Positions 48,617 to 57,173 of a stretch of DNA of 57,306 nucleotides are shown here, piece after piece. The stretch is from Clostridia bacterium (GTDB lineage Bacteria; Bacillota; Clostridia; Christensenellales; Borkfalkiaceae), in the NCBI GenBank assembly GCA_029059705.1, contig JAIDVM010000035.1, positions 1 to 57,306 of the forward strand, given 5' to 3'. Under the pieces are notes generated by a model. That model did no database searches, had not been told where the DNA came from, and worked only from the letters and a program-made list of their open reading frames with translations. A program made the position numbers and the translations under genes. Position 1 is the stretch's first letter, and the number at the start of each line of letters is the position of its first letter.

Positions 48617-50032
48617 ATGAAGATAAAAAAGCTTATGCTTTCTGCGGCGGCGTGCGTTTTAAGCGCGGGCTTCGCCTTTGCGTTTGCCGCCTGCGGCGAC
48701 CCGTCGGGAAATCAGGGAGGCTCCGACCCCGTTAAGTTAAACGCGGAAAAGGCGAGCATAGTGGTTACGGGCTACGAATGGGGACCCGCCGTAAATTCGG
48801 TGGTGGTTAAGTTCAAAGAAAAAGTAAGCGGAATTACGAAGGACACCTTCAACGTTACCACGGCGGGCAAAAAACGCGCGGTGACGGCGGCTTATTGTTC
48901 GGACGCAAACGGCAAAAAATCGGACGCGGCAACCGAATATGTAACTTTGGAGCTTGAAAGGGCAAAGGTTACGAGCTGGGGCGCCGAGGCTTCGCCCTTT
49001 TCCTATAACCAGCAAAAACAGCGCAACGAGTGGGCGGCTAAATACGCGGTTAGAGTAACCGTTGCCGAGAACCAAAGCTTTAAGGCGGGCAACACGCAAT
49101 ATAAGGCAAAGGATTATTTCAGTTACGACGTAACCTCCTCCGACGACAGGCTTGTTCCGCAAACCGCAACGTGGAATAAGGACGTTTATATTCACGAGGG
49201 CGATATTAAGCTTTCGCGCGCTTCGTGGTCGCCTGAGGGCGCAGCCGCCGACGGAGTAAAAAACCCGCTCATAATTTGGCTGCACGGCATGGGCGAGGGC
49301 GGCACGGATATCGACATAGACCTTTTGGGCAACGAAGTTACCGGCTTGACGACCGACAACGAAGTAAACGTTCAGCACCACTTTAAAACGGGCGGAAGCG
49401 CGGGCGCTTACGTGCTTGCGGTGCAGTCGCCCACCTGGTGGATGGACGTTGACGGCACGGGCGACAAGCTGAATATGGACGGCGAGGGCGAACAGACTTC
49501 GTTTTACACCGAAGCGTTGTACGGCGCGATAACCTCTTACGTTGAAAGCAACACCGATATAGATACAAACCGCATATATTTGGGCGGATGCTCTAACGGC
49601 GGTTATATGACCATGAACATGATGTTCAATTACGGCGATTATTTTGCGGCGTATTACCCCATTTGCGAGGCTTATACAAATTCCCGCATAACCGACCAAA
49701 TGATTGAAAATATCAAAGATTATAATATATGGTTTTTGTTTTCCGCAGACGACCCCACGGTTGCGCCCAATAAATTCGTGCGCCCGACCTACGACAGGCT
49801 TTTAAAGGCGGGTGCGCAAAACTGCAACCTTACCGTAACCGAGCACGTTGTGGGCAAGGATTCGGAGGGGACGCGTTACGACGGGCATTGGTCGTGGATT
49901 TACGCCTTTAACGACGAGGTTAAAACAAAGGTGGATAATTCTAAAATAAATTCGGTAAACGACATTGTTCCCGCAAACTGCACGGTTCAGGCAAATATGT
50001 GGGACTGGATAGCTTCGAAATCTAAATCTTAA
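48617..50032 (+). CDS. Lipoprotein alpha/beta-hydrolase (esterase-like)
   Basis: This 471-residue surface lipoprotein has the signal MKIKKLMLSAAACVLSAGF ending in the lipobox FAAC (Cys about 26). An N-terminal beta-sandwich (about 40-175, Ig-like) precedes an alpha/beta-hydrolase domain: oxyanion region LIIWLHGMGEGG, nucleophile Ser in LGGCSNGGYMTMNM, acid Asp probably in FLFSADDPTV and His in YDGHWSWIYAF. It resembles the CE1/feruloyl-esterase and PHB-depolymerase-like group. With the CBM lipoprotein and GH3 downstream it is probably a polysaccharide-deacylating enzyme. GGGAGG precedes the ATG. Confidence 0.85.
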   Translation: MKIKKLMLSAAACVLSAGFAFAFAACGDPSGNQGGSDPVKLNAEKASIVVTGYEWGPAVNSVVVKFKEKVSGITKDTFNVTTAGKKRAVTAAYCSDANGKKSDAATEYVTLELERAKVTSWGAEASPFSYNQQKQRNEWAAKYAVRVTVAENQSFKAGNTQYKAKDYFSYDVTSSDDRLVPQTATWNKDVYIHEGDIKLSRASWSPEGAAADGVKNPLIIWLHGMGEGGTDIDIDLLGNEVTGLTTDNEVNVQHHFKTGGSAGAYVLAVQSPTWWMDVDGTGDKLNMDGEGEQTSFYTEALYGAITSYVESNTDIDTNRIYLGGCSNGGYMTMNMMFNYGDYFAAYYPICEAYTNSRITDQMIENIKDYNIWFLFSADDPTVAPNKFVRPTYDRLLKAGAQNCNLTVTEHVVGKDSEGTRYDGHWSWIYAFNDEVKTKVDNSKINSVNDIVPANCTVQANMWDWIASKSKS

Positions 50033-50089
50033 ACTAAAAGGCGCGCGCGGGCGAGTCGTGATGGTAACCCTTGCGGAAAGCCTTGAAAA

Positions 50090-50127
50090 CAATAACAAAC
50101 AAATAACAAACAAATAACAAACAGGAG
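50090..50127 (+). repeat. Short tandem repeat in the 5' UTR of the CBM lipoprotein gene
   Basis: Three units of the 11-mer AAATAACAAAC (the first partly degenerate) run directly into the AGGAG ribosome site. The number of units might vary by slippage. Confidence 0.8.
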
Positions 50128-50135
50128 AATTTTTT

Positions 50136-50885
50136 ATGAAATCTTTTAAGAAAATACTTACTTTTGCCGCGGTTTCCGCTCTTGCGCTTACGATGGGCGC
50201 GGTTGCGCTCACAGGCTGCGGCGGCGGTGGAAAAGATTATTCCTTCGAGGCGGAAGAAGCTCTTCTTACCGACGTTGAAGGTCAGGACGCAAGCTCGACG
50301 ATGAAAGTTCAGGAAAACGTTGAGTGGAGCGCGAACGGCGACGGCGCGGACATAACCGTAGTAGGTTATTTCGCAACCCCCGGTCAAACCATTACCTGGA
50401 ACGTAAACGCGGCGGAGGCTTGCGACGTAACTCTTAAGCTGCGCGCTTCTTCCTGCAAGTTCGCCGCAATCGACGGCGAAGGCACGGTTATAGACATAAA
50501 CGCGTTTATGGGCACCTTGTGGGGCGGTCCCGCTCCCGAAGGCTTCGACACGTCTACCGCAAAGGGATATCTCGAAGAGCTTAAAGCGGCGGACGCGGGC
50601 GTTGTTTTAAAAGTAAACGGTGAAGAAAAGACGATGAGCGGCACCTTGCCCGCGGTAACCATAGAGCTTGAAGAGGGCAACCCTTGGTCTATTATGGGCG
50701 TATATAGCACCATTTACTGCGGCGAATACACCGTTAAAGTGCACCTTAATAAAGGCGCTAACGCTATCGTTTTGGAAACGGTTACGGGCGGCATAAACGT
50801 TGATAAGCTCACCGTTAACTCCGGCGTTGAAATTACCCATACGGCAATAGACAATTCCGACCGCTTACAGGTTTCTCAGGGCTAA
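50136..50885 (+). CDS. Carbohydrate-binding-module-like lipoprotein
   Basis: This 249-residue lipoprotein has a signal of about 28 residues (lipobox LTGC, then GGGG) and one beta-sandwich domain that resembles CBM6/CBM35-type modules: YSFEAEEALLTDVEG, GQTITWNVNAAEACDVTLKLRASS, CGEYTVKVHLNKGANAIVLETVTGGINVDKLTV. Such modules bind sugars. It lacks a catalytic domain, so it may act as a surface binding protein for the esterase and GH3 genes around it. A hairpin follows its stop. Confidence 0.8.
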   Translation: MKSFKKILTFAAVSALALTMGAVALTGCGGGGKDYSFEAEEALLTDVEGQDASSTMKVQENVEWSANGDGADITVVGYFATPGQTITWNVNAAEACDVTLKLRASSCKFAAIDGEGTVIDINAFMGTLWGGPAPEGFDTSTAKGYLEELKAADAGVVLKVNGEEKTMSGTLPAVTIELEEGNPWSIMGVYSTIYCGEYTVKVHLNKGANAIVLETVTGGINVDKLTVNSGVEITHTAIDNSDRLQVSQG

Positions 50886-50902
50886 ACGCGCGGTTGAAAC
50901 GG

Positions 50903-50934
50903 TTTTACCGCCGCGCATCACGGCGGCGGTAAAA
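50903..50934 (+). terminator. Hairpin between the CBM lipoprotein and GH3 genes
   Basis: TTTTACCGCCG / CGGCGGTAAAA with a ten-base loop, followed by TTTATTTAAAT. Termination is probably partial, since no promoter of GH3 is evident in the remaining 35 bp. Confidence 0.6.
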
Positions 50935-50969
50935 TTTATTTAAATAAAAAATTAAAAGGAAGGGAAATT

Positions 50970-53900
50970 ATGGCAGGTAAACAGCGCAAAAAATTGAGCG
51001 CAAAGGTATTTACTATCATAATCGCATCGCTCTTGGCGGTGGCGTGGGTAATAGCAATCGTAATGCCCATAGTGCTTACAACGCAGTACGACGCCGTTAT
51101 GAGAGACTTTTTCGGCACGGCGGGGCGCAAAACCGAGGGCGTCGAAAGCGAAGAGACCAAAAATTTAGACAAACAGTATAACAAAAGCGATTTTGAAAGC
51201 GTTGCCAAGCTTGAAGAATACGAAAAGGAATTTGTAAGAAGCGCGGGCGCGGAAGGCTTTGTGCTTTTGAAAAACAGCGGCGACGAAGCCAAGGGCTTGC
51301 CCATTAAAACGAGCGAAAGCGCAAAAACCAAAATCAGTCTGTTTTCAAAAAATTCCGTGAACATGATTGCCGGCGGCACGGGCTCGGGCGTTGGTTATAT
51401 AAACGGCGACCTTAAAACGGCGCTCGAATTGCAGAATTACGAAGTGAACGAACAGCTTTGGAATTTTTACAAGACGGGCACGGGCTCGACTTATAAGCTC
51501 GGCGAAGGCGTAATAAACTTCGGCTCCGACTCCAACTGGGGCATAAACGAATGCCCTCTCGAAAAGCTGCAAAACGAGCCGGGACTTTTGGATTCCGCTA
51601 AGGGAACAACTCCCGTATTCGTGTTCTCGCGCACGGGCGGCGAAGGCGGCGACCTTGCAAGATATATGGGGGCTTACACCAATATCGAAGCGGATAAAAC
51701 CAAGCATTACCTCGAACCCGATTCGGTGGAAATGGGCGTTTTAAAGTACTTAAACGATAATTTCGACAACGTAATAGTTATTGTAAACACCAACAACGCG
51801 TTCGAGCTTGGCGAGGTTGAAAAGCTTGCCAACGTAACGGCTATTTTGTGGGCTCCCGGCGCGGGCGGCGAAACGCCCAACTCGCTTGCCGACGTAATAA
51901 GCGGCAACGTGTGCCCTTCGGGTCACCTTGTGGACACGTTCGCTTACGACGCGTTTTCTTCGCCCGCAATGAAAAACATGGGCGACTTCGCTTACATTGA
52001 CAAAAACGGCGACGCGACGGGTTATTACGGCATATCTTACGACGAAGGCATTTACGTAGGCTATAAATATTACGAAACCCGCTACTTTGACAAGGTAATG
52101 GGCGCGGAAAAGGTTGGCGATTATGATTATTCCTCAACCGTGCAATATCCTTTCGGTTACGGCAAATCTTATACGACGTTCGAGTGGAGCAACTTTGCGG
52201 TTTCTTCCAAGGACGCCAACGGCGACATAACCGTTTCGCTCGACGTTAAAAACGCGGGCGCGGTTGCGGGCAAGGAGGTTGTTCAGGTTTACGTATCTTC
52301 GCCTTACACCGATTACGACAAGGAGCACAATATAGAAAAAGCGGCGGTTTCGCTTGTGGGCTTTACTAAAACGCCTATACTCGAGCCCGATGCAACCGAG
52401 CATGTTGAGGTTAAGATTAACGTTTCGGACTTCGTTTCTTACGACGACGTAGAGGCGAAAACTTATATTTTGGACGAGGGCGATTATTTGATAACCGCGG
52501 CAAACAACGCACATTCCGCGGTAAACAATATTCTTACCAAAAACGGCAAAACCACGGCGAACGGTATGGATAGCTTGGGCGACGCGGATTTCGTCGGCAG
52601 CTGGCACAACGACGCCTTCGATAAGGAAACATATTCCAAAGCGAAGACCACGGAATATGCGGTAACCAACAGGTTCGACGAGTCGAACTATATTGAAAGA
52701 AACAAATACCTTACGCGCAAGGACTGGGCGGGCACCTTCCCCCAAACGCACGGCGTTCAGAACAATGCGGACGCAAAATCCAAAAACGAGCTTAACGGGC
52801 TCACTTGGCGCGAGAGTATTTCCGACGCGTTGTTGAAAAAACTTAAGCTGATTGGCAAGAACGCGGCTAACAACCCCATGACCGAAGAGGAAGCGGCGGC
52901 GCTTGCAATGAAATACAGTCAGAAGGGCGTGCTTGCGCTTGCAGACCTTCGCGGCAAGAAATTTGACGATGCAAACTGGGAAAAGCTCATAAGCCAGATG
53001 ACCGAAAAAGAGGTTGCCCAAATAATCAACTGGGCGGGCTACAAGACCGACGGCGCGTCTTCAATCAACAAGCCCAAAGCAATCGATTTGGACGGCCCCG
53101 CGGGGCTTAACAGCATGGTAGGGCACGAATCTTATTCGATAACCTATCCTTCCGAGGTAAACATCGCGGCAAGCTGGAACAAGGAAATTTCTTACGAGCA
53201 CGGCAACCTTGTTGCGGAGGACGGATTGCGCCCCAACGTTTTGGCTTCGGGCTGGTATGCTCCCGCAATGAACATTCACAGAACGCCTTTCGCGGGAAGA
53301 AACTTTGAATATTATTCCGAGGACGCATATATTTCTGGCGTGCTCGGCACGGAAGCGGTTAAAGCAACTGCTAAAAAGGGCATGTATTCGTTTATTAAGC
53401 ATTTTGCTTTGAACGACCAGGAAGACCACAGAACGAGCAACGGACTTGCGACGTGGTGCAACGAGCAAGCGATGCGCGAAATTTATCTTAAACCTTTTCA
53501 GATGTGCGTTGAAAACAGGGGCACCGTTGAAACGAGATACTGGGATTACGTTGAGGTAAAAGACGAGGCAACCGGCAAATCCGAGTGGAAGTTTGTGGAA
53601 GCAACGGCAGAGCTTCCCGCGTGCCTTGCGGTTATGTCGTCCTTTAACAGAATAGGCTATACCTGGGCGGGCGGCGATTACAGATTGTTGACCGAGGTTT
53701 TAAGAAACGAATGGGGCTTTGACGGCTTTGTGCTCACCGACTATGACAACGGCGGATACATGAACAAGGACCAAATGGTTCGCGCTGGCGGCGACGGAGC
53801 GCTTAAACAGTTCGGCGGCTCGAACATAACAATCAACAGCGACGCGAACAGATATTATACGCAGCAGGCGATGAAGCACATTCTTTACACCGTTGTAAAC

Positions 53901-54074
53901 TCCAACGCGATGAACGGTTACGTTCACGGCGTGGCAATCGGCGCAGACCCGTTCCCTTATTACTATCTTATACTTATCGCGGTAGGCGTGCTTGCGGCGG
54001 GCTTCACCGCATGGGGCGTAACGGCGATAGTGTTGCGGTTTAAAAACGAAAAGAAAGAGAGCCGAAAAACGTAA
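50970..54074 (+). CDS. Membrane-anchored glycoside hydrolase family 3, permuted domains
   Basis: This 1034-residue enzyme of beta-glucosidase/xylosidase type has its domains in reversed order. After an N-terminal TM helix (about 15-37) comes the GH3 C-terminal domain (about 75-400; FVLLKNSGDEAKGLP), a fibronectin-III-like domain (about 420-510; FPFGYGKSYTTFEWS), a linker, then the catalytic (alpha/beta)8 domain (about 680-960; DGPAGLNS, FAGRNFEYYSEDAYISG, KHFALNDQEDHR). The nucleophile is Asp924 in FVLTDYDNGG. A second TM helix (about 998-1022) precedes a basic end. Reversed GH3 architecture is known from Ruminococcus. The two membrane anchors would hold the enzyme outside the cell (inference). 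Confidence 0.92.
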   Translation: MAGKQRKKLSAKVFTIIIASLLAVAWVIAIVMPIVLTTQYDAVMRDFFGTAGRKTEGVESEETKNLDKQYNKSDFESVAKLEEYEKEFVRSAGAEGFVLLKNSGDEAKGLPIKTSESAKTKISLFSKNSVNMIAGGTGSGVGYINGDLKTALELQNYEVNEQLWNFYKTGTGSTYKLGEGVINFGSDSNWGINECPLEKLQNEPGLLDSAKGTTPVFVFSRTGGEGGDLARYMGAYTNIEADKTKHYLEPDSVEMGVLKYLNDNFDNVIVIVNTNNAFELGEVEKLANVTAILWAPGAGGETPNSLADVISGNVCPSGHLVDTFAYDAFSSPAMKNMGDFAYIDKNGDATGYYGISYDEGIYVGYKYYETRYFDKVMGAEKVGDYDYSSTVQYPFGYGKSYTTFEWSNFAVSSKDANGDITVSLDVKNAGAVAGKEVVQVYVSSPYTDYDKEHNIEKAAVSLVGFTKTPILEPDATEHVEVKINVSDFVSYDDVEAKTYILDEGDYLITAANNAHSAVNNILTKNGKTTANGMDSLGDADFVGSWHNDAFDKETYSKAKTTEYAVTNRFDESNYIERNKYLTRKDWAGTFPQTHGVQNNADAKSKNELNGLTWRESISDALLKKLKLIGKNAANNPMTEEEAAALAMKYSQKGVLALADLRGKKFDDANWEKLISQMTEKEVAQIINWAGYKTDGASSINKPKAIDLDGPAGLNSMVGHESYSITYPSEVNIAASWNKEISYEHGNLVAEDGLRPNVLASGWYAPAMNIHRTPFAGRNFEYYSEDAYISGVLGTEAVKATAKKGMYSFIKHFALNDQEDHRTSNGLATWCNEQAMREIYLKPFQMCVENRGTVETRYWDYVEVKDEATGKSEWKFVEATAELPACLAVMSSFNRIGYTWAGGDYRLLTEVLRNEWGFDGFVLTDYDNGGYMNKDQMVRAGGDGALKQFGGSNITINSDANRYYTQQAMKHILYTVVNSNAMNGYVHGVAIGADPFPYYYLILIAVGVLAAGFTAWGVTAIVLRFKNEKKESRKT

Positions 54075-54090
54075 AAATTTTTAAAATCTC

Positions 54091-54119
54091 TTTACACGGG
54101 GATTTTTGTGTGATATAAT
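54091..54119 (+). promoter_or_regulatory. Ferredoxin promoter
   Basis: TTTACA (54091-54096), 17 bp, TATAAT (54114-54119), about 20 bp after the GH3 stop. Confidence 0.8.
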
Positions 54120-54150
54120 CTGTTTACGTTAAATTTTATTGGAGGAAAAT

Positions 54151-54324
54151 ATGGCACACTTTATATCCGACGAATGCGTAAGCTGCGGCGCGTGCGCAGG
54201 CACCTGCCCTGTTGAAGCTATTTCCGAGGGCGCAGACAAGTACGTTGTAGACCCCGACGTTTGCATCGACTGCGGCGCGTGCGAGGACGTTTGCCCCACC
54301 GGAGCAATTCACCCCGCAGAATAA
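54151..54324 (+). CDS. 2[4Fe-4S] ferredoxin
   Basis: This 57-residue clostridial-type ferredoxin carries low-potential electrons in anaerobic metabolism. It has two CxxCxxCxxxCP motifs: CVSCGACAGTCP and CIDCGACEDVCP, with pseudo-twofold symmetry. ATG 54151 has GGAGG five bases upstream; the frame start 12 bp earlier overlaps the ribosome site. It is a single-gene unit with its own promoter and terminator. Confidence 0.96.
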   Translation: MAHFISDECVSCGACAGTCPVEAISEGADKYVVDPDVCIDCGACEDVCPTGAIHPAE

Positions 54325-54337
54325 GTTGAACACTAAA

Positions 54338-54376
54338 CAAAAAGAGCGGAGTGTATCTCCGCTCTTTTGTTTTTTA
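54338..54376 (+). terminator. Ferredoxin terminator
   Basis: AAAAGAGCGGAG / CTCCGCTCTTTT, a perfect 12-bp stem with a TGTAT loop, then GTTTTTT. Confidence 0.9.
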
Positions 54377-54381
54377 CGGCA

Positions 54382-54618
54382 CGGGTTATAAACTTCGCAG
54401 CTTGTCATTCTGAGTGCAACGAAGAATCTTTTGAAGATGTTTCGGCAAGCCTCAACATGACAAGGGTTAGGCGTTTCGCCTTGCTACACTTGGGTAATAT
54501 GACAATGGGATAGGCGTTTCGCCTTGTTGCGTTTGGGCAATATGACAAGGGGATAGACGTTTCGGCTTGTTACGTTTGGGCAACGTGGCGGGCTGTCGTT
54601 CTGAGCGGCGCGAAGACC
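54382..54618. repeat. Repeat-filled gap between ferredoxin and yabB
   Basis: The gap starts with a short remnant resembling the structured element (GGTTATAAACTTCGCAG, 54384-54400). A full TGTCATTCTGAG palindrome follows (54403-54462), then three tandem 42-43-bp units beginning ATGACAA (54457-54498, 54499-54541, 54542-54584), each with a small AGGCG/CGCCT-type hairpin. A last half copy (CTGTCGTTCTGAGCG) ends it. No gene is present. Confidence 0.8.
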
Positions 54619-54642
54619 CCGATTTTAAATAAGGTTTAAAAA

Positions 54643-55305
54643 ATGTTAAACGACGGAGAGGTGCTCGAAGAGTTTTTCGGGGACAAAAAAATTATTCAAA
54701 ACGTAAATTTATACCGCTTCACTTCCGACAGCATACTGCTGTCTAAATTCGCGCGGGCAAAATTTAAGGACGACGTTGCCGACTTCTGTTCGGGCAGCGG
54801 CGTTGTCGGCTTTCATTTTTTGTGCCTTAACCCGCAAATAAATTCGCTTACGCTTTTCGAAATGCAGCCGAAACTTGCGGATATGTCCCGCCGAACCGCC
54901 GAAATGAATAATTTCGGCTGCAAAATAAACTGCTGTAAATTACAGGAAATAGGCAAGGAATACGACGATAAATTTTCGCTGATTTTATGCAACCCGCCCT
55001 ATGAAAAAGGGGGCTTTGAAAACGCCGATTACGAAAAGGCGGTGTGCCGCAAGGAAATTACTTTAACCTTAAATGAAATTGCCGAAGCCGCGTTTAAAAA
55101 ACTTAAATTCGGCGGGCGGCTTGCCATTTTAAACCGCGCGGACAGGGCGGCGGAGCTTGTGTACACCTTAAAAGAGCGCGGGCTGGAAACAAAGCGCTTG
55201 CAATTCGTTAGCGGGGTAGAGGGCGCAAAGCCTTACCTTGTCATGGCGGAGGCGGTTAAGGGCGGAAAGCCCGGCGTGGAGGTTTTGCCCCAAACAGTAA
55301 ATTGA
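54643..55305 (+). CDS. yabB: tRNA1(Val) adenine-N6 methyltransferase-like protein (YabB)
   Basis: This 220-residue SAM-dependent methyltransferase of the TrmN6/YfiC type has an N-terminal LYRFTSDSILLSKFAR, the SAM motif VADFCSGSGVVGFHFL, the acidic LFEMQPKLADMS and the amino-methylation motif LILCNPPYEKGG, then LTLNEIAEAAFKKLKFGGRLAILNRADR. It probably methylates an adenine in tRNA. It corresponds to yabB, which in Bacillus lies between ricT and rsmI. AAGG lies nine bases before ATG 54643. Confidence 0.9.
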   Translation: MLNDGEVLEEFFGDKKIIQNVNLYRFTSDSILLSKFARAKFKDDVADFCSGSGVVGFHFLCLNPQINSLTLFEMQPKLADMSRRTAEMNNFGCKINCCKLQEIGKEYDDKFSLILCNPPYEKGGFENADYEKAVCRKEITLTLNEIAEAAFKKLKFGGRLAILNRADRAAELVYTLKERGLETKRLQFVSGVEGAKPYLVMAEAVKGGKPGVEVLPQTVN

Positions 55306-55306
55306 A

Positions 55307-57034
55307 ATGAAGAATAATTACTTAAAAAGATTTGTACGGTATTACAAGCCGCACCGCAAGCTGTTTGCAATCGACATGGTTTGCGCGTTTATTATTTCGG
55401 CTTTCAACCTCGTTTATCCGTACGTCACAAAGGAAATAATAAATAATTTTGTGCCCAACAAGCTTTTATTTTATCTTTTGGCGGGGTTGGGCAGTCTTTT
55501 GCTGCTTTATATAATTAAAGCGGTTTTAAACTATATTTTGCAGTATTGGGGGCACCTTGTGGGCGTGCGTATGCAGGCGGATATGCGCCGCGAGCTTTTC
55601 GGGCATCTGCAAAAACTGCCTTTTTCTTACTTCGACAACAACAAAACGGGCGTTATCATGAGCCGCATGACTAACGACCTGTTTGAAATTTCAGAGCTTG
55701 CGCATCACGGCCCCGAGGACGTGTTTTTGTCGCTTGTAACCTTAATCGGCGCGTTTATCATGCTTGCCACGATAAACGTTTACCTCGTTTTAATAGTGTT
55801 TGCATTCGTGCCGATAATTGTGGTTTGCGCCGTTCTTTTAAGAAAGAGAATGAACAAAGCCTTTGCGGAGGTGCGCGTGGCGCAGGCGGAAATAAACGCC
55901 GACATAGAAAGCGCCGTTTCGGGCGTGCGCGTTTCCCGCGCGTATTGCGCCGAGGAGCACGAGGCGGAAAAGTTTGCGGCGGGCAACAAACGGTTTGTTA
56001 AGGCAAAGAGCGGGCAGTATAAGGTGATGGGGCAGTTCTTTTCGTCCATGAACTTTTTTATGGATTTTTTATATTTTGCCGTTTTGCTTGCGGGCGGGCT
56101 GTTCTTTTATTATAATTTAATCGACGTAGGCGAATTTACGGCGTTCGTTTTATATATAACAACCCTCATTGCGCCCATTCGCACGCTTGTTAATATCTTT
56201 GAACAAATCCACGACGGAATGACGGGCTTTAAGCGCTTTTGCGACGTAATGGACGTGCCCGCGGAAGCTGAAAGCGAAAACGCGTTGATGCCCGAAAAAA
56301 TGACGGGCGAAATAGTGTTCGATAACGTGACATTTGGGTACGGCGACGGGAAAGAGGTAATAAAAAACTTTTCGATGCGCGTGCCGGCGGGCAAAACCGT
56401 GGCGCTCGTAGGGCCTTCGGGCGGAGGCAAAACCACGGTGTGCCATTTAATTCCCCGCTTTTACGAAATAGACGGCGGGCAGATTACCGTGGACGGAATT
56501 TCGATAGACAAGCTCAGCCGCGCGTTTTTGAGGAAGAATATAGGTATAGTCCAGCAGGACGTGTTTCTGTTTAACGGCACCATTAAAGAAAACATTGCCT
56601 ACGGCGACTTTGACGCGACGGACGGGGAAATTATCGAAGCCGCGAAAAAGGCGAACATACACGAATATATTACAAGTCTGCCGCAAGGCTACGACACGTG
56701 CGTGGGCGAGCGCGGCGTAAAGCTTTCGGGCGGGCAAAAGCAGCGCGTTTCGATAGCGAGGGCGTTTTTAAAGAACCCGCCCGTGCTCATTTTGGACGAG
56801 GCGACCTCGGCTTTGGACAACGTGACGGAAATGGCGATACAGCAGTCCCTTTTCAAGCTTGCGGAAGGCAGAACCGTTTTAGTCGTTGCGCACAGGCTTT
56901 CCACCGTAAAAAGCGCCGACGAAATTATGGTTGTAACCGCAAACGGCGTTGCCGAGCGCGGCACGCACGAAGAGCTTATGGCTTTGGGCGGGATATATAA
57001 GGGGCTTTACGAATATCAATTTAAAAACGCTTAA
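55307..57034 (+). CDS. ABC exporter, fused membrane and ATPase domains
   Basis: This 575-residue type IV ABC half-transporter (MsbA/LmrA-like) has six TM helices (about 18-310) and an ATPase domain (about 338-575): Walker A VGPSGGGKTT, Q loop GIVQQDVFLF, signature VKLSGGQKQRVSIARAFL, Walker B VLILDEATSALD and switch His in VVAHRLST. It has no partner gene beside it, so it may be a homodimer. The substrate is unknown (drug, lipid or peptide). It starts one base after the yabB stop. Its stop codon touches the arm of element copy D. Confidence 0.93.
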   Translation: MKNNYLKRFVRYYKPHRKLFAIDMVCAFIISAFNLVYPYVTKEIINNFVPNKLLFYLLAGLGSLLLLYIIKAVLNYILQYWGHLVGVRMQADMRRELFGHLQKLPFSYFDNNKTGVIMSRMTNDLFEISELAHHGPEDVFLSLVTLIGAFIMLATINVYLVLIVFAFVPIIVVCAVLLRKRMNKAFAEVRVAQAEINADIESAVSGVRVSRAYCAEEHEAEKFAAGNKRFVKAKSGQYKVMGQFFSSMNFFMDFLYFAVLLAGGLFFYYNLIDVGEFTAFVLYITTLIAPIRTLVNIFEQIHDGMTGFKRFCDVMDVPAEAESENALMPEKMTGEIVFDNVTFGYGDGKEVIKNFSMRVPAGKTVALVGPSGGGKTTVCHLIPRFYEIDGGQITVDGISIDKLSRAFLRKNIGIVQQDVFLFNGTIKENIAYGDFDATDGEIIEAAKKANIHEYITSLPQGYDTCVGERGVKLSGGQKQRVSIARAFLKNPPVLILDEATSALDNVTEMAIQQSLFKLAEGRTVLVVAHRLSTVKSADEIMVVTANGVAERGTHEELMALGGIYKGLYEYQFKNA

Positions 57035-57155
57035 AAATTGCAGATAAACTGCGTTATGCTTTGTCAAGCTCCGCTTTTCTTCGGGTCATTTACGCTCAGT
57101 AAACTCCCCTTGAAAATGCTCGCTTTCCTCGCCTAACTTGTTTCTATGCAATTTT
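57034..57155 (+). repeat. Intercistronic structured element, copy D
   Basis: 122 bp with arms AAAATTGCA (57034-57042) and TGCAATTTT (57147-57155). The first base of the left arm is the last base of the ABC exporter stop. The inner stem GCTTTTC/GAAAATGC, GGG/CCC and TTTAC/GTAAA is nearly identical to copy B. It ends 18 bp before the rsmI start, in the same orientation. Confidence 0.88.
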
Positions 57156-57173
57156 ACAAATACAGGGTAAGAA

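Noticed and set aside
54457-54584. Tandem units considered as a small CRISPR array
   Set aside because: The units are contiguous without unique spacers, and no cas genes are present.
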